A DNA stretch of 64,000 nucleotides from DASRJW01 sp964567755. Its GTDB lineage: Bacteria > Krumholzibacteriota > Krumholzibacteriia > G020349025. Below are positions 16,826 through 25,114 of this stretch, piece by piece (position 1 is the first letter of the stretch; every line of letters begins with the position of its first letter). A model generated the notes under the pieces. That model was not told the DNA's origin. It searched no databases and saw only the letters and a list, made by a program, of their open reading frames with translations. Position numbers and translations under genes: made by a program. The DNA lies in assembly GCA_964567755.1 (NCBI GenBank), contig CAZMNW010000041.1, positions 1 through 64,000 on the forward strand, given 5' to 3'.

Positions 16826-18241
16826 TCAGCCCGCGGTAGGTACACGGATCGGCGTGTCGATCTTGTGGTCTTTTGTTTCGCGAACATACAGACCTCCGAT
16901 GATCACGGTTAGCAGGCAAACGCCGATCGGGTAGAAGAGACCGGCATAGATCGCATGGGCGCCGAGGGATTCCCGCGCCCACTCTGATGTCGTGGCAGCA
17001 GTCGCGACGAGCGGTAGGAACCCGCCGAACCAGCCGTTCCCCAAGTGGTAGGGCAGGGACATCGAGGTGTAGCGGATCGAAGTGGGGAAGAGCTCCACCA
17101 GGAACGCCGCGATTGGCCCGTACACCATGGTCACGTAGATCATCTGCAGAGTCAAAAGTCCGACCAACCCCAGCGCAGCGTCAAGCGGTAGCGTGTCGAC
17201 CCGCGGAAGCATGTTGGGATTTGCGAGCCGCTGGATCCCCATGTAAATCGGCACGTAGGTGATCGCGGCGAGCAAGCAGCCGCCGAGCATGATCTTCTTG
17301 CGGCCAATCGCGTCCGACAGTCGGCCAAAAACGATGAAGAACGGCGTCCCGATGGCGAGCGCGATCGACACCAGGATGTAGGCCAGCTTCCAATCCAGAT
17401 TGAGCGGCTTCTGCAAGAATGTGAGGGCGTAAAACTGCCCCGTGTACCAGACCACTCCCTGACCGGCAGTGGCACCGAAGAGGGCTAACAGCACGAGCTT
17501 GAGGTTGGTGGGGTTCGTGAAACTTTCTCTCAGCGGATTCTTGGACAACTGTCCTTCGCTCTTCAGTTTCGTGAACAGCGGTGATTCCGACATCTTGAGC
17601 CGCACGTAGAGCGAGACAGCGATGAGAAGAAATGAGAGCAGGAACGGCACGCGCCATCCCCACGCTTTGAAGTCGTCCGGGCCGCAATAGCTGCGCGTCG
17701 TCCCGATCACGCCGAGCGAGAGGAAGAACCCGAGCGTTGCCGTGGTCTGGATGAAGCTCGTGTAGAAGCCGCGCCGGTGGTCAGGGACATGCTCCGCGAC
17801 ATAAGTGGCTGCCCCGCCATATTCGCCGCCCAGTGCCAGGCCCTGCAGAAGCCGCAGTGACACGAGCAGGATCGGCGCCGCGACCCCGATCGATGCGTAG
17901 GTCGGTAGGAAACCGATGAGGGCGGTGGAAAGACCCATGACCAGAATGGTGACGAGGAAGGTGTACTTGCGTCCAATCAGGTCGCCGATCCGACCAAAGA
18001 CGACCGCACCCAGCGGCCTGACGCCGAAGCCCGCCCCGAAGGTCGCGAGGCTCGCAAGAAGCGCAGCGCGCTCGTTCCCCGGAGGGAAGAAGAGCTCTCC
18101 GAAGAAAACAGCGAGCGATCCATAGAGGTAGAAGTCATACCACTCGAACAAGGTGCCTAGGCTGGAGGCGAAGATGATACGTCGCAGGCTCGACGGGGCC
18201 CTGCGCAGATTGGAAGCCGAGATGTCGACCACCGTATCCAT
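16826..18241 (-). CDS. MFS transporter, metabolite:H+ symporter (MHS/ProP-like) family
   Basis: 471 residues with twelve expected helices. The N-terminal SLGTLFEWYDFYLYG and the loop GRIGDLIGRKYTF are diagnostic for the MHS branch (KgtP, ProP, ShiA), which imports small organic acids or betaines with protons; a second conserved loop GRLSDAIGRKK starts the C-terminal half. The ATG at 18241 gives the normal N-terminus. The open frame continues to 18496, but that extension runs antisense over the tRNA 3' half-copy and is not credible. It is the only gene between the intact tRNA and the 3' half-copy, so it may be cargo of a small integrated segment. Confidence 0.92.
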   Translation of the reverse strand: MDTVVDISASNLRRAPSSLRRIIFASSLGTLFEWYDFYLYGSLAVFFGELFFPPGNERAALLASLATFGAGFGVRPLGAVVFGRIGDLIGRKYTFLVTILVMGLSTALIGFLPTYASIGVAAPILLVSLRLLQGLALGGEYGGAATYVAEHVPDHRRGFYTSFIQTTATLGFFLSLGVIGTTRSYCGPDDFKAWGWRVPFLLSFLLIAVSLYVRLKMSESPLFTKLKSEGQLSKNPLRESFTNPTNLKLVLLALFGATAGQGVVWYTGQFYALTFLQKPLNLDWKLAYILVSIALAIGTPFFIVFGRLSDAIGRKKIMLGGCLLAAITYVPIYMGIQRLANPNMLPRVDTLPLDAALGLVGLLTLQMIYVTMVYGPIAAFLVELFPTSIRYTSMSLPYHLGNGWFGGFLPLVATAATTSEWARESLGAHAIYAGLFYPIGVCLLTVIIGGLYVRETKDHKIDTPIRVPTAG

Positions 18242-18399
18242 GGGCTGCGACGGTAGGTCCCACTTCTGGCGGCTGTCTATAACATTCGCGTCAACCTGCC
18301 GGGCCGTTCCGGCGACCCCACGATGGCGAGAAGGGTATGACATCTTGATGCTGTCCGGATCCGCGCGAACAACAGAAGAGGACGCACACTCTTTCCCAT

Positions 18400-18437
18400 A
18401 CCGTAGGCCTTGGGTTCGAATCCCGCCGGGGCCACCA
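18400..18437 (+). repeat. 3' half-copy of tRNA-Arg(CCU), candidate att site
   Basis: Thirty-eight bases, ending in CCA, match positions 40-77 of the intact tRNA with one mismatch (G to T in the T-stem). It begins exactly where the 5' half-copy at 15381 ends. A displaced tRNA 3' end is the usual scar of integrase-mediated insertion. No integrase is present nearby. The rest of 18242-18561 carries nothing else I can support. Confidence 0.85.
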
Positions 18438-18561
18438 CCAACCCGCTGCATCCACGATACGTCTATGGTGCGGGCGTGCCTGCAGCTGGCCGCCACATTC
18501 CGGCGTGCACTGATTCTGCACCGATCTGCACGCGATACCGGGCACCCTGCCCGTCGTTCAT

Positions 18562-19110
18562 CTACGTCGTGGACCAGACCCCGGGCAACGCGGCGGCCTG
18601 CTTCACCCAGGTCGCCATCTGCGCCTCGTCGAGATCATCCTCGTGGATGTCGATCCAGCGATCGTCCTTGCCCGTGCCTCCGGGTGGAACGGGTCGCAGC
18701 GACGTGCCTCGGAAGAAGGCCACCTTGACGTAGCGGGTGAAGACGTGGAACCCCATGAACCAGCCCTGGCCCTCGATGCCGTACATCGGCGAGTTCCACT
18801 TCACGGCCTTGCGCACGTTGGGCACGTTGCGCACGATGAGCGCGTCGAGGCGCTTCCCAATGTCGCGCTTCCAGCCCGGCATCGCGGCGATGTACGCCTG
18901 CACTGGTGCGTTGCCGTCCGCCTTCGCGATGCGCGGGTTGCCACCCGAGAGGAGGACGACCTTCTCGCCATCTCGCACCTTGATCGGCTTGGCCTCACTC
19001 GCACCTGGCTTGGCCTTCGAGCCTGCCTTCGGTTGGGACTTGGACTTGGTGGCCGACTTGGGCTTGCTTGCGCGCGACGCGCCCTTGGCCTTCGGCTTCG
19101 CCTTGCTCAT
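18562..19110 (-). CDS. DUF1801 domain protein with Lys/Ala-rich N-terminal tail (copy A)
   Basis: A 182-residue protein. The first ~42 residues are a low-complexity Lys/Ala/Ser/Pro tail resembling histone tails. The remainder is a DUF1801 (YdhG-like) domain: VQAYIAAMPGWKRDIGKRLD, a WNSPMYGIEGQGWFMGF core and KVAFFRGTSL, ending in an Asp/Glu-rich helix (IDIHEDDLDE). The function of the family is unknown. The tail suggests nucleic-acid binding, but that is inference. ATG 19110 follows GAGGAG. It is a diverged tandem duplicate of the gene at 19329, sharing tail, fold and promoter region. Confidence 0.85.
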   Translation of the reverse strand: MSKAKPKAKGASRASKPKSATKSKSQPKAGSKAKPGASEAKPIKVRDGEKVVLLSGGNPRIAKADGNAPVQAYIAAMPGWKRDIGKRLDALIVRNVPNVRKAVKWNSPMYGIEGQGWFMGFHVFTRYVKVAFFRGTSLRPVPPGGTGKDDRWIDIHEDDLDEAQMATWVKQAAALPGVWSTT

Positions 19111-19177
19111 TGGGGTCTCCTCTGAGTTGTCAAATTGGCGGGCCGTGGCCCGTCAGTCAACTGACGAAACCCGCGCG
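19111..19177 (-). promoter_or_regulatory. Promoter/leader block of DUF1801 copy A, duplicated at 19877
   Basis: Read on the minus strand, TTGACT (19160-19155) is followed 17 bases on by CAATTT (19137-19132), then GAGGAG before the start codon. The spacer holds the palindrome GGGCCGTGGCCC (19140-19151), a possible operator. The same layout, about 80% identical by eye, precedes the paralogous gene. Confidence 0.5.
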
Positions 19178-19328
19178 GATGTCGCCGTCGAGGCGATTCT
19201 TGATCTCAACTCGGGCACGGTGAGCACCAATGCCGTTACGATGCCGCGGGCAGCACCTGCTACAACAGCCGGGCCGAGGTGTCGTGCATGCGCCGCGCGC
19301 TGCAGCTCGGAATCGCACTCGTTAGGAT

Positions 19329-19832
19329 CTACCGCTTCTTCGCCGGCGAACCATTCTGGGCCACCGCGGCCTTCACGAGCACCTTGAACGCGCCCGCGTC
19401 GACCTTCTCCCCTTCGTGGATGTCGATCGCCCTTCGCGTGTTGCCTTCCAAGCTGGAATTGAAGAGGCGCGTTGGGTCTGGGATGCTGGCCCCCCGGGCG
19501 AACGTGAGCTTCACTACTTTCTTGTAAGCCTCACCGGTGCAAACAATCCCGTGGTGCGACCAGACCGGAGTGCTCCACTTCCACTCCTCGGTCATCTCGG
19601 GGTCGGCTTTCAGGATCAGCGCCCGCATGCGGGCCAGGGTCTCCCCGCGCCATCCCCCCAGGTCGTAGATCCGCTCGTCGATGAGCAGGGAAGCGGGGTT
19701 CCCAGTCGCGCCTGTCTTTGGCGGGGACTTGGACTTGGTAGCCGACTTGCGTGGCTTGCTTGCGCGAGACGTGACCTTGGCCTTCGGCTTCACCTTGCCT
19801 GGCATGCGCACGGGACCCTCCGGCGTCTTCAT
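19329..19832 (-). CDS. DUF1801-like protein with Lys-rich N-terminal tail (copy B)
   Basis: About 167 residues: a basic tail (KVKPKAKVTSRASKP, SATKSKSPPK), then a DUF1801-like domain with ARMRALILKADPEMTEEWKW, STPVWSHHGIVC, KKVVKLTFARGASI and IDIHEGEKVDAGAFKVLVKA. It parallels copy A at each of these positions. I start it at ATG 19832, which overlaps the stop of a 15-codon leader; ATG 19805, with GGAGGG ten bases upstream, is an alternative giving 158 residues. Longer versions of this frame reach 20846 but run antisense to the DUF1028 gene and are artefacts. Confidence 0.82.
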   Translation of the reverse strand: MKTPEGPVRMPGKVKPKAKVTSRASKPRKSATKSKSPPKTGATGNPASLLIDERIYDLGGWRGETLARMRALILKADPEMTEEWKWSTPVWSHHGIVCTGEAYKKVVKLTFARGASIPDPTRLFNSSLEGNTRRAIDIHEGEKVDAGAFKVLVKAAVAQNGSPAKKR

Positions 19833-19876
19833 AATGATCGTGGCTCCAGGTAGAGGTTCATGATCTCGAGTCTCAT
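19829..19876 (-). CDS. 15-codon leader ORF overlapping DUF1801 copy B
   Basis: ATG 19876 sits just downstream of a strong AGGAGGAA and encodes MRLEIMNLYLEPRSL, then TGA, which overlaps the copy B start as ATGA. In copy A the equivalent ribosome site drives the main gene directly. The leader is thus either a coupling peptide or the relic of a small insertion that displaced the real start. Existence as a translated product is inferred from the ribosome site alone. Confidence 0.4.
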   Translation of the reverse strand: MRLEIMNLYLEPRSL

Positions 19877-19944
19877 TCGGGTTCCTCCTGAGTTTGCTAC
19901 ATTGGTGGGCCGTGGCCCGTGAGTCAACTGACGCAAACCCGCGT
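19877..19944 (-). promoter_or_regulatory. Promoter/leader block of DUF1801 copy B
   Basis: Duplicate of the block at 19111: TTGACT (19927-19922), 17-base spacer containing GGGCCGTGGCCC (19907-19918), CAATGT (19904-19899), then AGGAGGAA. Retention of the spacer palindrome in both copies while the surrounding bases differ suggests function. The -10 is weak. Confidence 0.45.
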
Positions 19945-20000
19945 GAAGAATGTGACCGGATGGATCGAGACTGGCTGGCACAATGTTCGAGGCAGGCGCC

Positions 20001-20978
20001 ATGAGCACGAAAACACTCCAAGCCACAGTGCTGGGTCTTGTGTTCCTCGGTCCGCAAGCCGCGCGCTCGGAGGGGCCACCGGTGGCGACGTTTTCCATCG
20101 TCGGCTACGACCCGGAGACGGGGGATCTCGGCATTGCCGTGCAGTCCAAGTTCTTCGCGGTCGGCGCCGTCGTCCCCTGGGCGCAGGCGGGCGTCGGTGC
20201 AATCGCCACGCAATCCTTCGCCAACACGACCTATGGCCCGCGCGGTCTGGCATTGCTCGGGCGCGGCCTCGCACCCAACGACGTGCTCGATTCCCTCGTC
20301 ACACCGGATGTGCAACGCGACCAGCGCCAGGTGGGTATCGTCGATGCGCGCGGCCAGAGCGCCGCCTACACCGGCAGCGCCTGCCTGAAGTGGGCCGGCC
20401 ACGTAACGGGCGACCACTTCACCGCGCAAGGCAACATTCTCGTCGGCCAGGAAACAGTGGAGGCGATGGCGCGCGCTTTCCGGGCCACCCAGGGAGCGCT
20501 GGGCGACAAGCTGATGCGCGCACTCGAAGAAGGCCAGAAGGCGGGTGGCGATGCGCGCGGGCAGCAGTCGGCCACGATTCTTATCGTGCGGCAAGGAGGC
20601 GGCTACGGCGGCTACGACGACCGCTACTGCGATCTGCGCGTCGACGATCACGCGACACCCATCGCCGAGCTGCGGCGTCTGTACGACATGTGGAAAGGCG
20701 TCGCCCTCGTCCAGGAGGGCTACGTCTTCTGCGAAAAGAAGGATTGGGAGAAAGCCTTCGCCGCCGGCCGCGCCGCCATCGCCATCGACCCCGACGCCGG
20801 CGAACCGTATTACCATCTGGCTTGCTACCATTCGAAGGCCGGGCAAGCCGAAGCCGCGCTCGCAACACTGGCCGATGCCGTGAAGCGCGACCCTGCCTTC
20901 GGCGCTCGCGCCAAGGCGGACACCGATTTCACACCGCTATGGAAGAATGCCCGCTTCCTGCAGATCACGGGCCCCTAG
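20001..20978 (+). CDS. DUF1028 family Ntn-hydrolase-like secreted protein
   Basis: A 325-residue protein with a signal peptide (~1-24) followed by the DUF1028 start (TFSIVGYDPETGDLGIAVQSKF), GAVVPWAQAGVGAIATQS and the family's GNILVGQETVEAM and DLRVDDHATPIAELRRL. The family has an Ntn-hydrolase-like fold of unknown activity and sometimes carries peptidoglycan-binding domains. Here the last ~90 residues are TPR-like (AGEPYYHLACYHSKAGQAEAAL). ATG 20001 follows GAGGCAGG. The stop overlaps the convergent kinase gene by 14 bp. Confidence 0.88.
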   Translation: MSTKTLQATVLGLVFLGPQAARSEGPPVATFSIVGYDPETGDLGIAVQSKFFAVGAVVPWAQAGVGAIATQSFANTTYGPRGLALLGRGLAPNDVLDSLVTPDVQRDQRQVGIVDARGQSAAYTGSACLKWAGHVTGDHFTAQGNILVGQETVEAMARAFRATQGALGDKLMRALEEGQKAGGDARGQQSATILIVRQGGGYGGYDDRYCDLRVDDHATPIAELRRLYDMWKGVALVQEGYVFCEKKDWEKAFAAGRAAIAIDPDAGEPYYHLACYHSKAGQAEAALATLADAVKRDPAFGARAKADTDFTPLWKNARFLQITGP

Positions 20979-23154
20979 GCAGCGAAACTCGCGAGCGGTT
21001 CGAGCGGCCTGCAGACCCGACAGGATTCACCTTGCTTCGGACAGCCCCGCCTTGCGCAAACCCTCCGGCAGATGCTCGCGCCCGCCGGCGATCACTGATC
21101 GGCCACCACGCGGCAATCGCGGCCAACGACGCGTCAGGCCTCGAAACACACAGCTCACGCAGCGCCTCACGCGCCTCGCCGTCGCGGCCCAGATGACCCA
21201 GAATCGAAGCGAGCAGGGCGTGCCTGGACCACTGAACGTTGGGTTCACGCAGAGACCGCTGCGCCCAGACCAGCGCTTCTTCGTGTCGGCCCATGAACAG
21301 CATGGCCTCACCCATGCGTACCATGAACTGTCCGCGGTATGGATCATGGGGGCTCAGGTGCATGGCCGCTTCGATGCATCCGATCGCGCGCTCGGGTTGC
21401 CCCGACGTGCTGTATGCCATGCCGAGAGCGTAGTGTGCCCACGCGGAGCTGGGGTTGAGTTCCACGGCTTTCTGCAGCTCCGGGATGGCCTGATCCGGCT
21501 GTCTGAGCACCGTGTGGATTCTGCCGAGGGCGTAGTGCGCGCTCGCGTCGGACGGGTCCAGCTCCAACGCACGACGCGCGAAGCGCAGTCCCGCGGCGGC
21601 ATTGTCTTCTTGCAGGCTCGTCCAACCACCAACGATCTGGAAGAAACAGACCTCGGCCGAAGCTGCGAGCGCCGGAACGAAAGTTGGCTCGAGCTCGAGG
21701 GCACTCGCAAAGAAACGCAGTGCGGCGCTCAGGTCTTCTTGGGTACGTCGATGGAGGTGGGAGACGCCTCTTTGATACGAGTCCCAGGCATCCAGGCTCT
21801 CGGGACGCTTCTCGATGACCCTTTCGCGCTCGGCCCTTCCCATCGCGGGCTCGATCGCTCCGGCAATGGTCGCCATCAGTTCGTCCTGGACGGCGAACAG
21901 ATCGCGGAGCTCTCGATCGTAACGCTCGGACCAGATGTTGCGCCCCGATGCAGCCTCGACCAACTGCGCACTCAGGCGAATCCGGTTGCCCGACTTGCGC
22001 ACGCTCCCCTCGAGCACGTAGCGCACGCCAAGATCCTGGGCCACTTGGCGGGAAGGGGTAACTCGGCCCTTGTAGACGAAGCTCGAGTTCCGCGCGATGA
22101 CGAAAAACCACCGGTAACGAGACAGACCGTCAATGAGATCCTCGGTCAGGCCATCCGCGAAGTACTCCTGATTCGGGTTGTCGCTCAGATTCCGAAACGG
22201 GAGCACGGCGATCGACGGTCCTCTGGGGAGTCGCACCAGTTCGCCGCTGCGAAGCCCCACTTTGGCCGTGAACGAGCGATCGTCGGCAGTGTCCGTGACG
22301 GTGCGCTTCTCCATCTCCAAGCTCGCCTGCAAAAGCTCTGCGTGGACATGGCGCGCGCTCTGCCACCGATCCACCGGATTCTTCTCCAAGCAACCAGCGA
22401 CAATTCGCTCCAGAGCCTGGGGCCAGCCCGGGCGACGCTCACCGAGCGGCACTGGCGTGTCCTTCAGAATGGACGAAGCCAGAGCAACTGCGGTCGGGCC
22501 GGTGAAGGGCCTCGTTCCGGTCGCCATCTCGTAAAGCAGAACACCGAGGGAGAAGAGATCTGTGCGCGCATCCGGAGTCCGGCCCTCGAGTTGCTCAGGC
22601 GGCATGTAGGCCAGCGTGCCGACGACGAATCCCTCTTGTGTGAGGGTGGAGGTGAAACTCTCCAGGGATTTCTGCCGGGGAGGGTCAAGCAGTTTGGCCA
22701 AACCGAAATCCAGGACCTTCACGCGGCCACCGGCGTCGACCATGACGTTGGCCGGCTTGAGATCACGGTGGGCGATGCCGCGTTCGTGGGCTGCAGCCAA
22801 AGCGTCGGCGAGGGGGATCGCGATGTCGCAGAATCGACGCGGCTCGAATCCTCCCGCTGGAATGATCTGGTCGAGTGTCTTTCCCTCCACGAACTCCATC
22901 GTGATGAAGCTCAATCCGCTCTCTTCCTCTACGGAGTAGATGGTGACGATGTTTGGATGATTGAGCGCTGCTAGAGCCTTGGCCTCGAGTTCGAAGCGCG
23001 CGCGATGCGCCCCATCGGAGGCAGCATCTACGCGCAGGACTTTCAAGGCGACGTTCCGTCCCAAACGCGTGTCCTCGGCCAGATACACCTCGCCCATTCC
23101 GCCGGCGCCAATGGGCCGACAACCTTGTAATGCGACAGAATGCGGCCGATCCAT
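20965..23154 (-). CDS. Ser/Thr kinase with TolB-N-like domain and TPRs, apparently frameshifted at both ends
   Basis: The central frame encodes a PknB-type kinase (GAGGMGEVY, VALKVL, HRDLKPAN, DFGLA), a TolB N-terminal-like domain (IAVLPFRNLSDNPNQEYFADG) and several TPRs. The family's usual beginning (MEKWIGRILSHYKVVGPL) lies in another frame starting at ATG 23162; it joins the Gly loop only if one G is restored near 23108. Likewise the typical ending (HLPEGLRKAGLSEAR) is in a different frame near 21030-21085. As read, ATG 23154 gives a substitute N-terminus that still retains the Gly loop, so a product of ~729 residues is possible. The gene is either decaying or affected by sequence errors. 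It is convergent with the DUF1028 gene. Confidence 0.72.
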   Translation of the reverse strand: MDRPHSVALQGCRPIGAGGMGEVYLAEDTRLGRNVALKVLRVDAASDGAHRARFELEAKALAALNHPNIVTIYSVEEESGLSFITMEFVEGKTLDQIIPAGGFEPRRFCDIAIPLADALAAAHERGIAHRDLKPANVMVDAGGRVKVLDFGLAKLLDPPRQKSLESFTSTLTQEGFVVGTLAYMPPEQLEGRTPDARTDLFSLGVLLYEMATGTRPFTGPTAVALASSILKDTPVPLGERRPGWPQALERIVAGCLEKNPVDRWQSARHVHAELLQASLEMEKRTVTDTADDRSFTAKVGLRSGELVRLPRGPSIAVLPFRNLSDNPNQEYFADGLTEDLIDGLSRYRWFFVIARNSSFVYKGRVTPSRQVAQDLGVRYVLEGSVRKSGNRIRLSAQLVEAASGRNIWSERYDRELRDLFAVQDELMATIAGAIEPAMGRAERERVIEKRPESLDAWDSYQRGVSHLHRRTQEDLSAALRFFASALELEPTFVPALAASAEVCFFQIVGGWTSLQEDNAAAGLRFARRALELDPSDASAHYALGRIHTVLRQPDQAIPELQKAVELNPSSAWAHYALGMAYSTSGQPERAIGCIEAAMHLSPHDPYRGQFMVRMGEAMLFMGRHEEALVWAQRSLREPNVQWSRHALLASILGHLGRDGEAREALRELCVSRPDASLAAIAAWWPISDRRRARASAGGFAQGGAVRSKVNPVGSAGRSNRSRVSLPRGP

Positions 23155-23533
23155 TTTTCCATCACCGACCCCCATTCGTTCTGGGGTGCGCGGCACCGAG
23201 AGGTGACCACAAGCCCGAGGATACGCTGCATCGGGTTCGAGGATACCGATTGTCGTCCCGTCCATCCAGGTGCAGAGGTACCGGTTCATAGCGCCCGCCG
23301 AATCTCGTCCTCACGTGCCGGGCGTCAATCGGGTCACTCATCGTGCATGATGGGTCGAAGCGCGTGGGAAATCAGGCGTTCCGCCTGACGGATGGGGTGC
23401 TCCACGGAGCCTGCACGCAATCGCGAGTGCGGTCACGAGGACGATCGTCCCTCGATTCCGTCAGCGGATCAACACTCGGCCGACGAGCATGTGCAGCGGC
23501 CAACGCAAATGAACGTGCGGGGCCGATTGTCGC

Positions 23534-23562
23534 TATTGCAAGCCCGGAGCCTGTGCTATAGT
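23534..23562 (+). promoter_or_regulatory. Likely promoter of the small basic protein gene
   Basis: TATAGT at 23557-23562 is a good -10. TATTGC at 23534-23539 gives a 17-base spacer (TTGCAA at 23536 gives 15). Transcription would begin about 20 bases before the AGGAGG. The rest of the gap upstream to the kinase start (23163-23533) has no recognisable gene. Confidence 0.5.
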
Positions 23563-23591
23563 GCGCGCGGTTGACTTCACAGGAGGATACG

Positions 23592-23894
23592 ATGGCTGCA
23601 CGAAAAGTTTCATTGGCGAGAGAAATACGATCCATCAGCATCGCCTTCAGCGATCTCGCACGTTCCTTCTCCCGGCTAGCCCCTGCTCTCGCGAGCGCCG
23701 GTGCTCCGATGGTGAAGCGGCCGCGCAAGAAGCCGATCATCACGCCCGCTCGCCGCGCCGCGCTCAAATTGCAGGGCCAGTACATGGGGACTCTGCGCGG
23801 TCTCAAGCCCGCTGATAAGGCCAAGATCAAGAAGATCCGTGTTCAGAAGGGGCTCCGAGCTGCACTTGCAGCCGCGCGGAGAATCGCCTCCTGA
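23592..23894 (+). CDS. Small, strongly basic protein of unknown function
   Basis: Exactly 100 residues, rich in Arg, Lys and Ala, with no acidic patch or membrane segment: SLAREIRSISIAFSDLARSF, then KRPRKKPIITPARRAALKLQ, GQYMGTLRGL and ADKAKIKKIRVQKGLRAAL. An AGGAGG five bases before ATG 23592 and a good -10 upstream suggest strong expression. The composition suggests a nucleic-acid-binding or ribosome-associated protein; I recall similar short unnamed proteins in related phyla but cannot name a family. It is not an operon member: flanking genes are on the other strand. Confidence 0.75.
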   Translation: MAARKVSLAREIRSISIAFSDLARSFSRLAPALASAGAPMVKRPRKKPIITPARRAALKLQGQYMGTLRGLKPADKAKIKKIRVQKGLRAALAAARRIAS

Positions 23895-24159
23895 CCGGAC
23901 CGCGCTCGCACACGACACGGCCAAGACAAGTCGATGGCGAGCGCAAATTGGTACCGCCAACGCATCCTCTCCGTGCTTTACCAGCATTCGACTGGGGTGA
24001 GCGTTCGTGCGTGACGGGCCGCGCGACTCGTGTTCGAGCCGTGCACTGGCCGTGGCATTGCGCTGACTCCGGCTCGACGCGCAGGGCATCCTCCGGCGTA
24101 CCCGAGAATCGACACGGCGCGATCGCCACCGGGCGAGCCGCTCGAGAGCGGATGCGGCC

Positions 24160-25047
24160 TCAACGTGCGAAAAGAACGATGACGCCGGCGATCGCCAGCA
24201 CTGCGCCGGCAACGGTTCGCATCGTCACCACCTCGCGATGGAAGCGAGCGCCGAGGAACAGCGCTGGCAGCGGAAAGCAGGCGAAGATGGATGCGGCGAC
24301 GCCTGTTTCCGTTCGTTGCAACGCGACAAGTGAGAGCGTGACGCCGAGGAAGGGTCCGAAGAACGCGCCCCCGAGCATCGTGCCGAGAGCAACGCGATCG
24401 CGCAGTCCGTCGAAGCTGCGACCAATCCCGCCTTGCATCGGCGCGAGCAACCACGCGAGCGGCGCTGCCGCCCCGACACGGATGACGGTTCCCGAGAGCG
24501 CGTCGAGGCCGTGGGCGAGCGCCGCCTTCGACAAGATGTAACCGGCCGAAGAAAGCAGCGCCGCCCCCACGCCACAGAGAATGCCGGTCGACACCGAGCC
24601 TTCTCGGTGTGGCGCCGTCTGTGCCCGCGGCGCGAGTGCGAGCGTCAGACCCGCGAGCGTGATCGCCATTCCCATCACGCCATGGACGCCCACTCGCTCG
24701 CCGAGAAAGACATGGCCCAAGGTGGCGGCGAAGACTGGAGCGAGCGACATGACCATGGCCGCCCGCCCGGCACCCAGGATCACCAGCGCGCGAAAATAAA
24801 GTGAGTCTCCGAGGACGAAGCCGAGGAGCGCGCTCACCGCCAGCAATTGCAGTTCAGAGGTCGTTGCCCAGGTGGGCCACGGGGATCCGCGCAGAATCCA
24901 GAGTGTGACCGCGAGATAGACGAGCGCCGCGGTGAGCCGCATGCGATTCAACACCAGCGATCCGAGCCGCCGGCCGGAAGCGACGAACAGACTCGCCGCC
25001 ACGCCCCAGCAAAGCGCCGCGCCGACCGCTGCCATTTCCCCTAGCAC
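24160..25047 (-). CDS. EamA/DMT family transporter
   Basis: About 295 residues with ten predicted helices in two EamA repeats. The first repeat begins MLGEMAAVGAALCWGVA and includes SLYFRALVILGAGRAAMVMS and FLGERVG. The second starts near GILCGVGAALLSSAGYILS and ends TVAGAVLAIAGVIVLF. The family exports or exchanges amino acids, nucleotide precursors or other metabolites; the substrate cannot be deduced. GTG 25047 gives the family's normal start, with ATG 25035 four codons later as the alternative. The longer open frame upstream overlaps the lipoprotein gene and is not credible. The gap 23895-24159 holds nothing recognisable. Confidence 0.88.
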   Translation of the reverse strand: MLGEMAAVGAALCWGVAASLFVASGRRLGSLVLNRMRLTAALVYLAVTLWILRGSPWPTWATTSELQLLAVSALLGFVLGDSLYFRALVILGAGRAAMVMSLAPVFAATLGHVFLGERVGVHGVMGMAITLAGLTLALAPRAQTAPHREGSVSTGILCGVGAALLSSAGYILSKAALAHGLDALSGTVIRVGAAAPLAWLLAPMQGGIGRSFDGLRDRVALGTMLGGAFFGPFLGVTLSLVALQRTETGVAASIFACFPLPALFLGARFHREVVTMRTVAGAVLAIAGVIVLFAR

Positions 25048-25114
25048 GTGACACGCGTGTTTCCCGGCCGCGCAGCCGGAATCGTCGGCACGTGGCTGTT
25101 GGCCGACGGGACGG

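Noticed and set aside
18291..18545. An 84-codon minus-strand ORF over the tRNA 3' half-copy (WWPRRDSNPRPTVWE)
   Set aside because: Another classical antisense-tRNA artefact. The same sequence also creates the false N-terminal extension of the MFS gene.
19833..20846. Long upstream extension of the DUF1801 copy B frame
   Set aside because: It lies antisense to the DUF1028 gene, and composition matches a shadow frame.
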